DNA from: Microvirga aerophila
GTDB taxonomy: Bacteria; Pseudomonadota; Alphaproteobacteria; Rhizobiales; Beijerinckiaceae
Length of the DNA stretch: 64,000 nucleotides
Assembly (NCBI RefSeq): GCF_003332305.1
Contig: NZ_QOIO01000006.1
Span: 1-64,000, forward strand
Direction of reading: 5' to 3'
The translations under genes and the position numbers were made by a program. The notes under the pieces were generated by a model, which ran no database searches, was not told the origin of the DNA, and worked only from the letters and a program-made list of their open reading frames with translations. Shown one piece after another: positions 18,489-26,624 of this stretch; within the stretch, counting starts at the first letter, position 1, and each line of letters starts with the position of its first letter.

Positions 18489-19919
18489 ATGACCAACTGG
18501 CCCGTCCATGGCCGCATCACCGGCCCGATCGTCATGATCGGCTTCGGCTCGATCGGCAAAGGCATGCTGCCCTTGATCGAGCGCCATTTCGAATACGACA
18601 AGAGCCGCTTCGTGGTCATCGACCCCAACGATGCCGACCGCCATCTGCTCGACGAGCGGGGGATCAAGTTCGTCCATGCGGCCGTGACGCGGGAGAACTA
18701 TCGCGATCTTCTCGCGCCGCTTCTGACCGCAGGCGCTGGTCAGGGCTTCTGCGTCAACGTCTCGGTCGACATCTCGTCCCGGGCCGTCATGGAACTGTGC
18801 CGCGAACTCGGAGCGCTCTACGTCGATACCGTCGCCGAGCCCTGGGCCGGCTTCTATTTCGACAAGAGCGCCGGTCCCGGGGCCCGCACCAACTATGCCC
18901 TGCGTGAGGACATTCTCGATGCGCGCCGCCAGAAGCCTGGCGGCACCACGGCGGTCTCGTGCTGCGGCGCCAATCCGGGCATGGTGTCCTGGTTCGTCAA
19001 GCAGGCGCTGCTCAACATCGCGGCCGACCTCGGCATGAAGGTCGAGGAGCCCAAGTCCCGCGAGGAATGGGCCCGCCTCATGCAGCAGGTCGGCGTGAAG
19101 GGTATCCACATCGCCGAGCGCGACACCCAGCGCGCCACGTCCGAAAAGCCCATGGGCGTGTTCGTGAACACGTGGTCGGTGGAAGGCTTCGTGTCGGAGG
19201 GCGTGCAACCCGCAGAGCTGGGCTGGGGCACGCACGAGACATGGATGCCCGAGAACGGGCGCACGCACGAGAAGGGCAGCCAGGCGGCGATCTATCTGCT
19301 TCAGCCCGGCGCCAACACGCGCGTTCGCACCTGGTGCCCCACGCCTGGGCCGCAATACGGCTTCCTGGTCACGCACAACGAGGCGATTTCCATCGCCGAC
19401 TTCTTCACCGTGCGCGAAAACGGCAAGGCCGTGTATCGGCCGACCTGCCATTACGCCTATCATCCGTGCAACGAGGCCGTTCTCTCGCTGCACGAGATGT
19501 TCGGCGATGCCGGGCGCGTGCAGGAGAAGCATCACATCCTCACCGAGAACGAAATCGTGGACGGCGTCGATGAACTCGGCGTGCTGCTCTACGGCCACGG
19601 CAAGAACGCGTATTGGTACGGCTCGCAGCTCTCAATCGAGGAAACCCGCAAACTCGCGCCCTACCAGAACGCCACCGGCCTTCAGGTCACGTCCGCGGTG
19701 CTCGCCGGCATGGTCTGGGCGCTCGAAAACCCGGATGCGGGCATCGTCGAGGCGGACGAGGTCGACTTCCGCCGCTGCCTCGAGGTGCAGACGCCGTATC
19801 TCGGCCCGGTGGTTGGCGTCTACACGGACTGGACACCCCTCGATGGCCGCCCGGGTTTCTTCCAGGAAGACATCGACACCTCCGACCCGTGGCAGTTCCG
19901 GAACGTGCTGGTGCGGTAA
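18489..19919 (+). CDS. hss: Homospermidine synthase
   Basis: A 476-residue NAD-dependent enzyme that makes homospermidine from putrescine (or putrescine plus spermidine). The Rossmann-type VMIGFGSIGKGMLPLIERHF opens the protein, and family motifs such as VSCCGANPGMVSWFVKQAL and EPWAGFYFD follow. The length matches rhizobial Hss. I use the ATG at 18489, with AGGAG about ten bases upstream, rather than the adjacent TTG. With the ornithine decarboxylase it gives a complete ornithine-to-homospermidine route. Confidence 0.93.
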   Translation: MTNWPVHGRITGPIVMIGFGSIGKGMLPLIERHFEYDKSRFVVIDPNDADRHLLDERGIKFVHAAVTRENYRDLLAPLLTAGAGQGFCVNVSVDISSRAVMELCRELGALYVDTVAEPWAGFYFDKSAGPGARTNYALREDILDARRQKPGGTTAVSCCGANPGMVSWFVKQALLNIAADLGMKVEEPKSREEWARLMQQVGVKGIHIAERDTQRATSEKPMGVFVNTWSVEGFVSEGVQPAELGWGTHETWMPENGRTHEKGSQAAIYLLQPGANTRVRTWCPTPGPQYGFLVTHNEAISIADFFTVRENGKAVYRPTCHYAYHPCNEAVLSLHEMFGDAGRVQEKHHILTENEIVDGVDELGVLLYGHGKNAYWYGSQLSIEETRKLAPYQNATGLQVTSAVLAGMVWALENPDAGIVEADEVDFRRCLEVQTPYLGPVVGVYTDWTPLDGRPGFFQEDIDTSDPWQFRNVLVR

Positions 19920-20033
19920 CAACACGCGGCATGGCCGGCCTTGAGCCGGCCATGCAGGTCTTCTATGCCCTGATGAAACACGGCGTGGATCACCGGGCGC
20001 AGGCCCGCCCGACCAAGAACGGAGAAAGCCGGA

Positions 20034-20372
20034 ATGCCGCATTTCGAGGAATTCTACGCCGACAAGCTCCGGGGCGCGCTTGGGGTCACGGATGCGGAAT
20101 CCGTGCTCGATCTGCGCGGTGCATCACGCGAGCAAGCGGCGGCCTCGATTCAGGACATGCTGGAACGAAGCCGCTTCGCACAGAGCAAATCGGTCGCCAT
20201 CCGCCTCGCGCCGCCGCCGGAAGGGGGCGGAGAGACCCTGTTCCAGCCCGTCGGAAAGGCGCTGCTCGAAGCGAAGAAGCGCGGCTGGATCGAGCGCCTG
20301 CAGACCCTGCCGGCCCAGGATGGGTTGGGGTTTTACGTGGTGCTGGCCGGAAAGCCCGAAACCGAACGCTAG
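20034..20372 (+). CDS. Small hypothetical protein, faintly Smr-like
   Basis: A 112-residue cytoplasmic protein. A LDLRGASREQAAASIQDML stretch (about 25-43) and an overall alpha/beta pattern recall the opening of Smr domains, but the HGxG-type loop is absent, so I do not assign the family. It lies 114 bases after homospermidine synthase on the same strand. An intergenic repeat starts at its stop codon. Confidence 0.6.
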   Translation: MPHFEEFYADKLRGALGVTDAESVLDLRGASREQAAASIQDMLERSRFAQSKSVAIRLAPPPEGGGETLFQPVGKALLEAKKRGWIERLQTLPAQDGLGFYVVLAGKPETER

Positions 20373-20420
20373 CGCATCGTGCGGAAAAGTGGACCCGGTT
20401 TTCCGCTCAATACGATGTGC
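20372..20420. repeat. Nested-hairpin intergenic repeat, copy 1
   Basis: An outer arm GCGCATCG (20372-20379) pairs with CGATGTGC (20413-20420), and an inner arm GCGGAAAA (20381-20388) with TTTTCCGC (20399-20406). A second copy in the opposite orientation is at 32492-32540, sharing the segment GCGGAAAAGTGGACC. It begins on the last base of the preceding stop codon. This is a REP-like family element. Confidence 0.75.
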
Positions 20421-20432
20421 TGCTTGAGAGCG

Positions 20433-20464
20433 GAGCATCGGACCCAAAAGTGGGTCCGATGCTC
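20433..20464. terminator. Fourteen-pair hairpin between convergent genes
   Basis: A perfect 14-pair stem (20433-20446 with 20451-20464) and an AAAG tetraloop end on the final base of the DUF2937 stop codon. It is the natural end of the long minus-strand zinc operon and may also stop plus-strand transcripts. There is no T-run. Confidence 0.65.
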
Positions 20465-20988
20465 TAAGCCTGAGCGCGGGCGGCCGCCCGCCCGCGAGGC
20501 CGCCGCAGGCTGCGCAGGAAGCCTGCCAGCAGCAGAATGCCGCCCCAGACCGCCACGAACCCGATCGCGGCCGACAGGAGCCCTTCCTCGGTGACGGGCA
20601 CCGCAGGCTCGAAATCGCGATAGGCGGCTTCCATGACGTCCAGGTCCCCGTCCCGGACCATGGTGGCGACCCGTGCGAAGGGGCCGGCCTGGATCATGGC
20701 CTGGCGGTGGGCGTCGAGCCGTCCCAGGCGTTCCACATTGCCCTGCATGGCCACGCCCTGGCGGCTGACGAGATCGTCCGGGTTGCCCCGCAGGCGGGCA
20801 ATCGCGCCGTCCCGTGTCTCGCCGTTGGCCTGGGCGTCGTTGTCGAAGCGGGCAATGACCTGGTTGAGCTCGTCGATCGCGCCCCCGAGCCTCTGCCGAT
20901 ATTGCTGTGAAAATTCAGGGCCTTGCGAGGCCACGACCCCGCCCATGAGTCCAAGCCCGAAAGCCACGATACGGATGATTCGGGACAA
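20464..20988 (-). CDS. DUF2937 family membrane protein
   Basis: A 174-residue protein with an N-terminal hydrophobic segment (about 5-22), a long charged, probably helical periplasmic part, and a second membrane segment near the C-terminus (about 140-160), ending in an Arg-rich tail. The family function is unknown. It begins 12 bases after the preceding minus-strand gene, so it is probably the last gene of the zinc operon, although it has no metal motif itself. Confidence 0.78.
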   Translation of the reverse strand: MSRIIRIVAFGLGLMGGVVASQGPEFSQQYRQRLGGAIDELNQVIARFDNDAQANGETRDGAIARLRGNPDDLVSRQGVAMQGNVERLGRLDAHRQAMIQAGPFARVATMVRDGDLDVMEAAYRDFEPAVPVTEEGLLSAAIGFVAVWGGILLLAGFLRSLRRPRGRAAARAQA

Positions 20989-21000
20989 GACGCCACCTCC

Positions 21001-21276
21001 TCATGACTCAAGAGCTTGGCCGATATCTTGTTCCGTGACCTCGTCCAGTGGTTTGGGGACCTTGTAGGCTCGTGTCTTCGCCCCAGGCTCCATCACCAGG
21101 ATCACGGTTTCGATGCCCGGACACCCCGGATCGGCGCAGACGATCTCATTGACGGCAAATGCCGTGTCGTCCGGCGCCCGGAGCGCTGCCCGGGTCCAAT
21201 CCTTCACCTGCTGGACCGCCTGCCTGTCCGGTTTGGAGCGGCCGAACGCATCCTTGAGAAAAGCACCGAGACGCAT
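21001..21276 (-). CDS. Small conserved protein with CxxxxC motif
   Basis: A 91-residue cytoplasmic protein whose clearest feature is VCADPGCPGIETVILVME (about 46-63), with two cysteines four residues apart. It could bind metal or form a disulfide. It follows the WD40 gene by six bases and precedes the DUF2937 gene by 12, so it is co-transcribed within the zinc operon. Function unknown. Confidence 0.7.
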   Translation of the reverse strand: MRLGAFLKDAFGRSKPDRQAVQQVKDWTRAALRAPDDTAFAVNEIVCADPGCPGIETVILVMEPGAKTRAYKVPKPLDEVTEQDIGQALES

Positions 21277-21282
21277 GGGGAG

Positions 21283-22290
21283 CTAGGTTGGAAGGGTCAG
21301 GATGCCGCCCTGTCCATCCGCGCAGCCGAAGGCGAGGCGTCGGCCAGCCTTGTCCCAGGCCATGGCCGTGACGCCGCTATCCTGCACGGCCGGGCGCACG
21401 AGCAGCTCGGACGCATCGTTCAGGCGGATGAGCAGGATGCAGCCATCCTCGTAGCCGACGGCCAGCACATAAGTGTTCGGATGAAAAGCGACGCGGCTGA
21501 CCTTGGCGTGACGCACGCCGCATTCCCGCGGCTGCTTGCCCATGGGGCCTTCCTTCGATTCGAAGGGCCACACGATGGCGGCCTCCGCCCCGGAGGTGGC
21601 GAGCCATTTGCCGTCGCCGGACCAGGAGAGCGAGCGCGTCTTCGACGGGTAGCCGCTCATGCGCATGTGTCCCTTGTCGGGGATCAGGCGCCAGCCGTGA
21701 AGGGCATTCTCCTGCATGGAGGTCACCACGAATCGCGCGTCAGGCGACCAGGTGATGTCGAGGTGGGACCCCTTCCATTCCAACACCTCGGGCTTGGCCT
21801 CGACGTTGGGGAACCACAGGGTTGCGCCGTTATAGTGCGAAATCGCGAGCCGGTATCCCTTGGGCGCGAAGGAGAGGCCGCGGGCCGTGGTGGGCACCTC
21901 AAGGGTCTTCTCCCGTCCCCGGTCGTCATGGGCGATGACGCGCTTGCCGGCCCCGTAGGCGAAAGCGCCGCCCGAGCTGATCGCCAGCGAGTCGATCCAG
22001 GCGCCCTTGGTTTGCGCCAGCGTCTTCGTGGAGCCGTCCTGGCCGGTCACGGCGACGCGGCCGTCATCGCCGCCCGTGACGAAGCGCTCGCCGTCGCTGG
22101 CCGCCACCAGAATGCCCGCATCCGGATGCGCCTCGACCCGGTGCGTCTCCGCATCCTTTGCCAGCAGGACGCCGCCGTCGGTCAAGCCGAACGCGACGGT
22201 GCCTTTGAGCCAGCCGACGGCCGTGACATGCGCCCCGGCATTCACCGGGACGACGCTTTGGGTCAGAGACGGAGCAGTTCCAGCAGTCAT
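21283..22290 (-). CDS. WD40-repeat protein of the zinc operon
   Basis: A 335-residue protein that reads as about seven WD-type blades. Recurring ends include LDITWSPDARFVVTSM, LSWSGDGKWLATSG, VAFHPNTYVLAVGYEDG and MAWDKAGRRLAFGCADG. There is no signal peptide, so it should be a cytoplasmic scaffold. Its place between a CobW-type metallochaperone module and two small Cys proteins suggests a protein-interaction role in zinc handling, which is inference. Confidence 0.82.
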   Translation of the reverse strand: MTAGTAPSLTQSVVPVNAGAHVTAVGWLKGTVAFGLTDGGVLLAKDAETHRVEAHPDAGILVAASDGERFVTGGDDGRVAVTGQDGSTKTLAQTKGAWIDSLAISSGGAFAYGAGKRVIAHDDRGREKTLEVPTTARGLSFAPKGYRLAISHYNGATLWFPNVEAKPEVLEWKGSHLDITWSPDARFVVTSMQENALHGWRLIPDKGHMRMSGYPSKTRSLSWSGDGKWLATSGAEAAIVWPFESKEGPMGKQPRECGVRHAKVSRVAFHPNTYVLAVGYEDGCILLIRLNDASELLVRPAVQDSGVTAMAWDKAGRRLAFGCADGQGGILTLPT

Positions 22291-22326
22291 TCGGGCAATC
22301 CCTCCGGGGGAGCCGTAGCACGGTCT

Positions 22327-22785
22327 CTAATGATCATGACAGATAGGACACCCATATTGCGATGTGTAAATTTCATGAATGGGACAGGTGGCGATCACTG
22401 GGTCATTCCCGCCTATCGAACCTTCCTCAATCGCACGAGTGTGCTCAAGCCGAAATTCCTGGAGCATAAGGCAGAAGTGATCGAGCCGGCGTATGATCAA
22501 CTCGTCAGGCGGCGTGTAGTCGAGCCGCTCCCAGCCGGTTTTCGTCATGGCAAGCCGTACCGCCGAGAGCATGAAATCTTCATCGGCTGCTATCGTTTCG
22601 GCTTTCCACGGCATGTCGGCGATGTCGAACCCCGCAAAACCGTGGCCGAGGATGGCCTGATCTTGTGACGCGATCCAAGCCGCGAACTCTTTATGGCGTC
22701 TTGTCTCGGCCGCCAGGGAGGACGCAATGGACAGGACAGAGACAAAAACCGACATAAGGCCATTGCTCATCCTTATAGGGTCCAT
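22327..22785 (-). CDS. Protein with C-terminal Cys/His metal-site-like tail
   Basis: A protein of about 152 residues of unknown function. The last 19 residues read CPIHEIYTSQYGCPICHDH, a CxxH...CxxCHxH cluster that looks like a zinc site. The N-terminus (MSVFVSVLSIASSLA) is hydrophobic and may be a signal or anchor. The start is uncertain: ATG at 22785 is used here, a GTG at 22821 and ATGs at 22770 and 22755 are alternatives. It lies between cobW and the WD40 gene in the zinc operon. Confidence 0.6.
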   Translation of the reverse strand: MDPIRMSNGLMSVFVSVLSIASSLAAETRRHKEFAAWIASQDQAILGHGFAGFDIADMPWKAETIAADEDFMLSAVRLAMTKTGWERLDYTPPDELIIRRLDHFCLMLQEFRLEHTRAIEEGSIGGNDPVIATCPIHEIYTSQYGCPICHDH

Positions 22786-22860
22786 ATCCGGACGAGCGCC
22801 GTATGTTATTTGGTTAGCCACTGTCCTGTCGAACAGGTCACGTCCGGGCGCTGCGCCGCC

Positions 22861-23823
22861 TCAAGCCGCGCAGGCCAGAAACCCTTCGCGGATGGCCTTC
22901 TCGTTCAGGTCGCGGCCGATGAACACCACCTTGGAGTCCCGCTTCTCGCCGGGCTTCCAATCACTCTGCACGTCGCCATCGAGGATCATGTGCACGCCCT
23001 GGAAAACGAAGCGCTTCGGCTCGTTCGGAAAGGCCACGATGCCCTTGCAGCGCAGGATGTTGGGGCCCTCGACCTGCGTGAGGTTCGAGATCCACGGCAT
23101 GAACTTCTCGGGATCCACTTCGCCGTCGATCTTCATCGACACGGACTGCATGTCCTCGTCGTGATGGTGATGGTGGCCTTCCTCGAGGAAGTCGGGCTCG
23201 AGCTCGATGATGCGGTCGAGATCGAAGGCCTTGCGGTCGAGGACTTCATCGATCGGGATGGCGCAGTTCTGCGTCCGGTGGACTTTGGCATAGGGGTTGA
23301 TGGCGCGGATGCGAGCTTCGACCTCGTCGAGCTCCTGCGGGCTCACGAGATCGATCTTGTTGAGGATGATCACGTCCGCGAAGGCGATCTGGTTCTTGGC
23401 CTCCGGCGCGTCCTTCAGGCGGTCCGAGAGCCACTTGGCGTCGGCCACCGTCACCACCGCGTCGAGTCGCGCGGTGTCGGACACGTCCTGGTCCATGAAG
23501 AAGGTCTGGGCCACCGGCGCGGGGTCGGCGAGGCCGGTGGTCTCGACGATGATGGCGTCGAACTTGCCCTTGCGCTTCATGAGCCCGTCGAGGATGCGGA
23601 TCAGGTCGCCGCGCACGGTGCAGCAGATGCAGCCGTTGTTCATCTCGAACACTTCCTCGTCGGCGCCGACCACGAGTTCGTTGTCGATGCCGATCTCGCC
23701 GAACTCGTTGACGATCACGGCGTATTTCTTGCCGTGCTGCTCCGTGAGGATCCGATTGAGGAGCGTGGTCTTTCCGGCGCCGAGATAGCCGGTGAGAACG
23801 GTAACTGGAAGCTTATCGGACAT
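22861..23823 (-). CDS. CobW/COG0523-family GTP-binding zinc chaperone
   Basis: A 320-residue G3E-family P-loop GTPase. Walker A is GYLGAGKTT (12-20), the CxCC metal site is Cys65-Ile-Cys67-Cys68, NKID is at about 155-158, and a pentahistidine run at 217-221 follows a glycine. The C-terminal CobW domain ends the protein. These proteins insert or deliver metals, and Zur-controlled members serve zinc. It sits 60 bases after znuA, which supports zinc here rather than cobalamin. The ATG at 23823 has GGA about nine bases upstream. Confidence 0.92.
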   Translation of the reverse strand: MSDKLPVTVLTGYLGAGKTTLLNRILTEQHGKKYAVIVNEFGEIGIDNELVVGADEEVFEMNNGCICCTVRGDLIRILDGLMKRKGKFDAIIVETTGLADPAPVAQTFFMDQDVSDTARLDAVVTVADAKWLSDRLKDAPEAKNQIAFADVIILNKIDLVSPQELDEVEARIRAINPYAKVHRTQNCAIPIDEVLDRKAFDLDRIIELEPDFLEEGHHHHHDEDMQSVSMKIDGEVDPEKFMPWISNLTQVEGPNILRCKGIVAFPNEPKRFVFQGVHMILDGDVQSDWKPGEKRDSKVVFIGRDLNEKAIREGFLACAA

Positions 23824-23883
23824 GGGATATTCCAAGGGCACGTTGGACGAAGGACCATCCCCATCGGGGAGGCGGAAACCTGG

Positions 23884-24804
23884 TCAGCTCGACAGGGCCG
23901 TGCTGAAGGCTCTTATATTGTGTCGCATCATCTCAATGTAAGTCCCGGCTTGGCCGTTCTCATCCGAGAGAGCGTCTGAATAGACCCGCTCGCCGATCCT
24001 GGCGCCGGTTTCCTTTGCGATGCGCTCCATCAGCCGCGCATCCGAAACGTTCTCCACGAACACCGCCTTGATGTTCTGGCGCCTGATCTGCTGGATGATC
24101 CTGGCCACGTCCTTGGCCGAAGCCTCGGCGTCGGTGGACACGCCCTGGGGAGCCACGAAGTCGATCCCGTAGGCATCCTCGAAGTAGCGGAATGCGTCGT
24201 GGGACGTGATGATCTTACGGCGATCGGCCGGAATGCGCGCGACCAGCCCTTTGATTTCCTGTTCGAGCTCGTCGAGTTTCTTGAGATAGTCGGCGGCATT
24301 CGCCTCGTAGGCGGCTTTACCGCTCTGATCGGCTGCGATCAGGGCGTCGCGGATGTTGGCCACATAGATCTTCGCATTGCCGATGCTCTGCCACGCATGG
24401 GGATCGGAGTTTCCGTGGGCGTGACCATGGTCATGTCCGGCCGCCGCCTCCTTCAGGGCCTTCACGCCCTTGGCGGCTTCCACCGCCGGAGCCTTGGTGC
24501 CGGAGGATTTGACCAGGCGGTCGATCCACCCTTCGAACTTGAGGCCGTTGGTGAAGACGATGTTCGCCTCCGTGAGTCGTCGGCCGTCGGCCGGGGAGGG
24601 GGAGTAGACGTGCGCGTCCCCGTTCGGGCCGACCAGGGTCGTGACCTCCACCCGGTCGCCGCCCACATTGCGCACGAGATCGCCCAGGATCGAGAAGGTA
24701 GCCACCACCTTCAGCTTGTCGGCCGTCTGGGCGGCTGCGGGCAGCGCCGTGCCGGCCATGACAAGCCCGGTGAGCAGCGCCATGGCGTTCCTGCGAGTCA
24801 GCAT
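23884..24804 (-). CDS. znuA: Zinc ABC transporter substrate-binding protein
   Basis: A 306-residue cluster A-I binding protein with a signal peptide (about 1-25). The metal ligands expected of the family are visible as His65 (DAHVYSP), His136 (DPHAW) and the His of IITSHDAFRYFE. The His-rich flexible loop HDHGHAHGN (124-132) is typical of zinc rather than manganese binders. It captures Zn in the periplasm for ZnuB/ZnuC, encoded just upstream in the same operon. Confidence 0.93.
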   Translation of the reverse strand: MLTRRNAMALLTGLVMAGTALPAAAQTADKLKVVATFSILGDLVRNVGGDRVEVTTLVGPNGDAHVYSPSPADGRRLTEANIVFTNGLKFEGWIDRLVKSSGTKAPAVEAAKGVKALKEAAAGHDHGHAHGNSDPHAWQSIGNAKIYVANIRDALIAADQSGKAAYEANAADYLKKLDELEQEIKGLVARIPADRRKIITSHDAFRYFEDAYGIDFVAPQGVSTDAEASAKDVARIIQQIRRQNIKAVFVENVSDARLMERIAKETGARIGERVYSDALSDENGQAGTYIEMMRHNIRAFSTALSS

Positions 24805-24832
24805 TGCTTTGAACCTTTCTGGTGGTCTGGTG

Positions 24833-25699
24833 TCAGGCTTCGAGATGCTTGCCGGGCCATGCGAGCCACAGCAGGCCGCCTTCGCGGCCGAGGATGAGCG
24901 AGCCCACGTAGACGATGCCCGCGGACAGGATGATGGCCGGTCCTGCCGGGAGTTCGGCGTGGAAGGACAGAAGCAGGCCGCTGATGCCTGAAACGATCCC
25001 GATCAGGACCGACAGGATCATCATCATGGTGATATCGCTGCTCCAAAACCGGGCTGCAGCAGCCGGCAGCATCATCATGCCGACGGCCAGAAGCGTGCCC
25101 AGGGCATGGAAACCGCCCACGAGGTTGAGGACGACGAGGCCGAGGAAAATGAGGTGGGTGGGCGTCCCGGCGCGGCTGACCGAGCGCAGGAAGGTGGGAT
25201 CGACGCATTCGAGCACCAGGGGACGATAGAGCACCGCCAGAGCCAGGAACGTCACGGTCGAGATGGAGGCGAGCAGCAGCAGGGCGTTGTCGTCGAGCGC
25301 CAGCACGGTGCCGAAGAGCACGTGCAGCAGGTCCACGTTGGAGCCGCGCAGGGACACGATGGTGACGCCGAGCGCCAGGGACAGGAGGTAGAAGGCCGCA
25401 AGCGACGCATCCTCCTTCAGGGACGTGAAGCGGGACACGAGACCCGCCGCAACCGCCACGATCACGCCCGCGAACAGGCCGCCAACGGTCAGAGCCGGCA
25501 GCGAAAGCCCGGCGAACAGGTAGCCGATGGCGGCGCCTGGCAGGATGGCGTGCGCCATGGCGTCCCCGGTCAGGCTCATGCGCCGGAGCATCAGGAAGAC
25601 CCCGATGGGACCGCCGCCCAGCGCGATGGCGATGACGCCCACAACGGCGCGCTGCATGAATTCGAATTCGCCGAAGGGGCTGTAGAACAGCTCAAGCAT
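24833..25699 (-). CDS. znuB: Zinc ABC transporter permease
   Basis: A 288-residue permease of the ABC-3 family with about eight membrane segments and the typical LRRMSLTGDAMAHAILPGAAIGYL coupling region near the start. I start it at the ATG at 25699 (MLELFYSPFGEFEFMQRA, typical of ZnuB). A longer frame to 25744 would overlap znuC. It forms the membrane channel of the zinc importer. Confidence 0.9.
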   Translation of the reverse strand: MLELFYSPFGEFEFMQRAVVGVIAIALGGGPIGVFLMLRRMSLTGDAMAHAILPGAAIGYLFAGLSLPALTVGGLFAGVIVAVAAGLVSRFTSLKEDASLAAFYLLSLALGVTIVSLRGSNVDLLHVLFGTVLALDDNALLLLASISTVTFLALAVLYRPLVLECVDPTFLRSVSRAGTPTHLIFLGLVVLNLVGGFHALGTLLAVGMMMLPAAAARFWSSDITMMMILSVLIGIVSGISGLLLSFHAELPAGPAIILSAGIVYVGSLILGREGGLLWLAWPGKHLEA

Positions 25700-25722
25700 G
25701 GGGCTCACAATGTCTTGGCGCG

Positions 25723-26469
25723 TCACGCCGCGCCGCGATAGCACGCGCTGGCGTGAGGATCGTAGGCCTCCACCATGCGGCGGGCCTTCAAGAGGTTCTC
25801 GGCGCTGAGCACGCCGCTCGTTTCGCCCCAGGCCACCGGCTCGCGGGCGATGAGCAGGGTCTGCGGGAAGACGCGCTTGACGAGGTCGAGATCGTGCAGG
25901 ACAGCCACCACCGTGCGGTCCTCCGCATGCCAGCGGCGCACCACGTCGAGGAGGTCGGCGGTGGTCTTGGCGTCAATGGCCGTGAAGGGCTCGTCCAGCA
26001 GGATCACGGGAGAATCCTGGAGCAGGAGGCGCGCGAAGAGCGCGCGCTGCATCTGGCCACCGGACAGGGTCGAGATGGAGCGACGCTCGAAGCCGATGAG
26101 CCCAACGGCCGCCAGCGCCTGCTCGATCCGGGTTCGGTCCTTGCGGCTGACGCTGCCGAAGAGGCCCGACCGGGACCACAGCCCCATGGCGACGAGATCA
26201 TAGACCGAGAGCGGAAAGGAACGGTCGATTTCCGCGGCCTGCGGAAGGTACGCGATGGCTGCGTTGGCCGCGCCGCCGAGACGGATCTGCCCCTCGAGGG
26301 GGCGCAGGGTTCCGACGATGCCCTTGAGAAGGGTCGACTTGCCGGCCCCGTTCGGCCCGACCACGGCGGTCAGGCTGCCGGCGGCGATCTCGCCGTCCAG
26401 ATGGTGCACGGCCGGCCGGCGGCCATAGCCGAGGGTCACCTCGTCGAAGCGAATGGCGGTCGTGGTCAT
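25723..26469 (-). CDS. znuC: Zinc ABC transporter ATP-binding protein
   Basis: A 248-residue ATPase. Walker A GPNGAGKST is at 38-46, the signature LSGGQMQRALFARLL is in the middle, and Walker B VILLDEPFTAID follows. The ATG at 26469 forms an ATGA overlap with the stop of a 50-codon His-rich gene, which decides the start and implies translational coupling. An in-frame GTG nine codons upstream is therefore unlikely. Confidence 0.92.
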   Translation of the reverse strand: MTTTAIRFDEVTLGYGRRPAVHHLDGEIAAGSLTAVVGPNGAGKSTLLKGIVGTLRPLEGQIRLGGAANAAIAYLPQAAEIDRSFPLSVYDLVAMGLWSRSGLFGSVSRKDRTRIEQALAAVGLIGFERRSISTLSGGQMQRALFARLLLQDSPVILLDEPFTAIDAKTTADLLDVVRRWHAEDRTVVAVLHDLDLVKRVFPQTLLIAREPVAWGETSGVLSAENLLKARRMVEAYDPHASACYRGAA

Positions 26470-26618
26470 GCGAGAACCAAGAAAACGAGAAGCCAAAGAA
26501 CACCCAGGACAACGCCCGCCCCGGCAATGCGCTCCCAGGCCGACAGGCGCAGGAGCGAGAAGGACGGGGTGGATGCGATCGCCCGAGCCGGGTGGTGATG
26601 GTGGTGATCACGGTGCAT
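26466..26618 (-). CDS. 50-residue His-rich membrane peptide upstream of znuC
   Basis: A short frame of 50 codons that is easy to miss. It begins MHRDHHHHHPAR, with six histidines in the first nine residues, continues with a short polar part, and ends with one hydrophobic segment (about 31-50, GAGVVLGVLWLLVFLVLA) at the very C-terminus. The TGA overlaps the znuC ATG (ATGA), and the gene sits directly downstream of the Zur-like palindromes, so it is probably the first gene of the operon. It looks like a tail-anchored metal-binding peptide; the function is unknown. Confidence 0.68.
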   Translation of the reverse strand: MHRDHHHHHPARAIASTPSFSLLRLSAWERIAGAGVVLGVLWLLVFLVLA

Positions 26619-26624
26619 GGCATT

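Noticed and set aside
23824-23883. Separate Zur box before cobW
   Set aside because: The gap has a small TCCCC/GGGGA hairpin but no TATA-N-TATA palindrome, so cobW is taken as part of the znu transcript.
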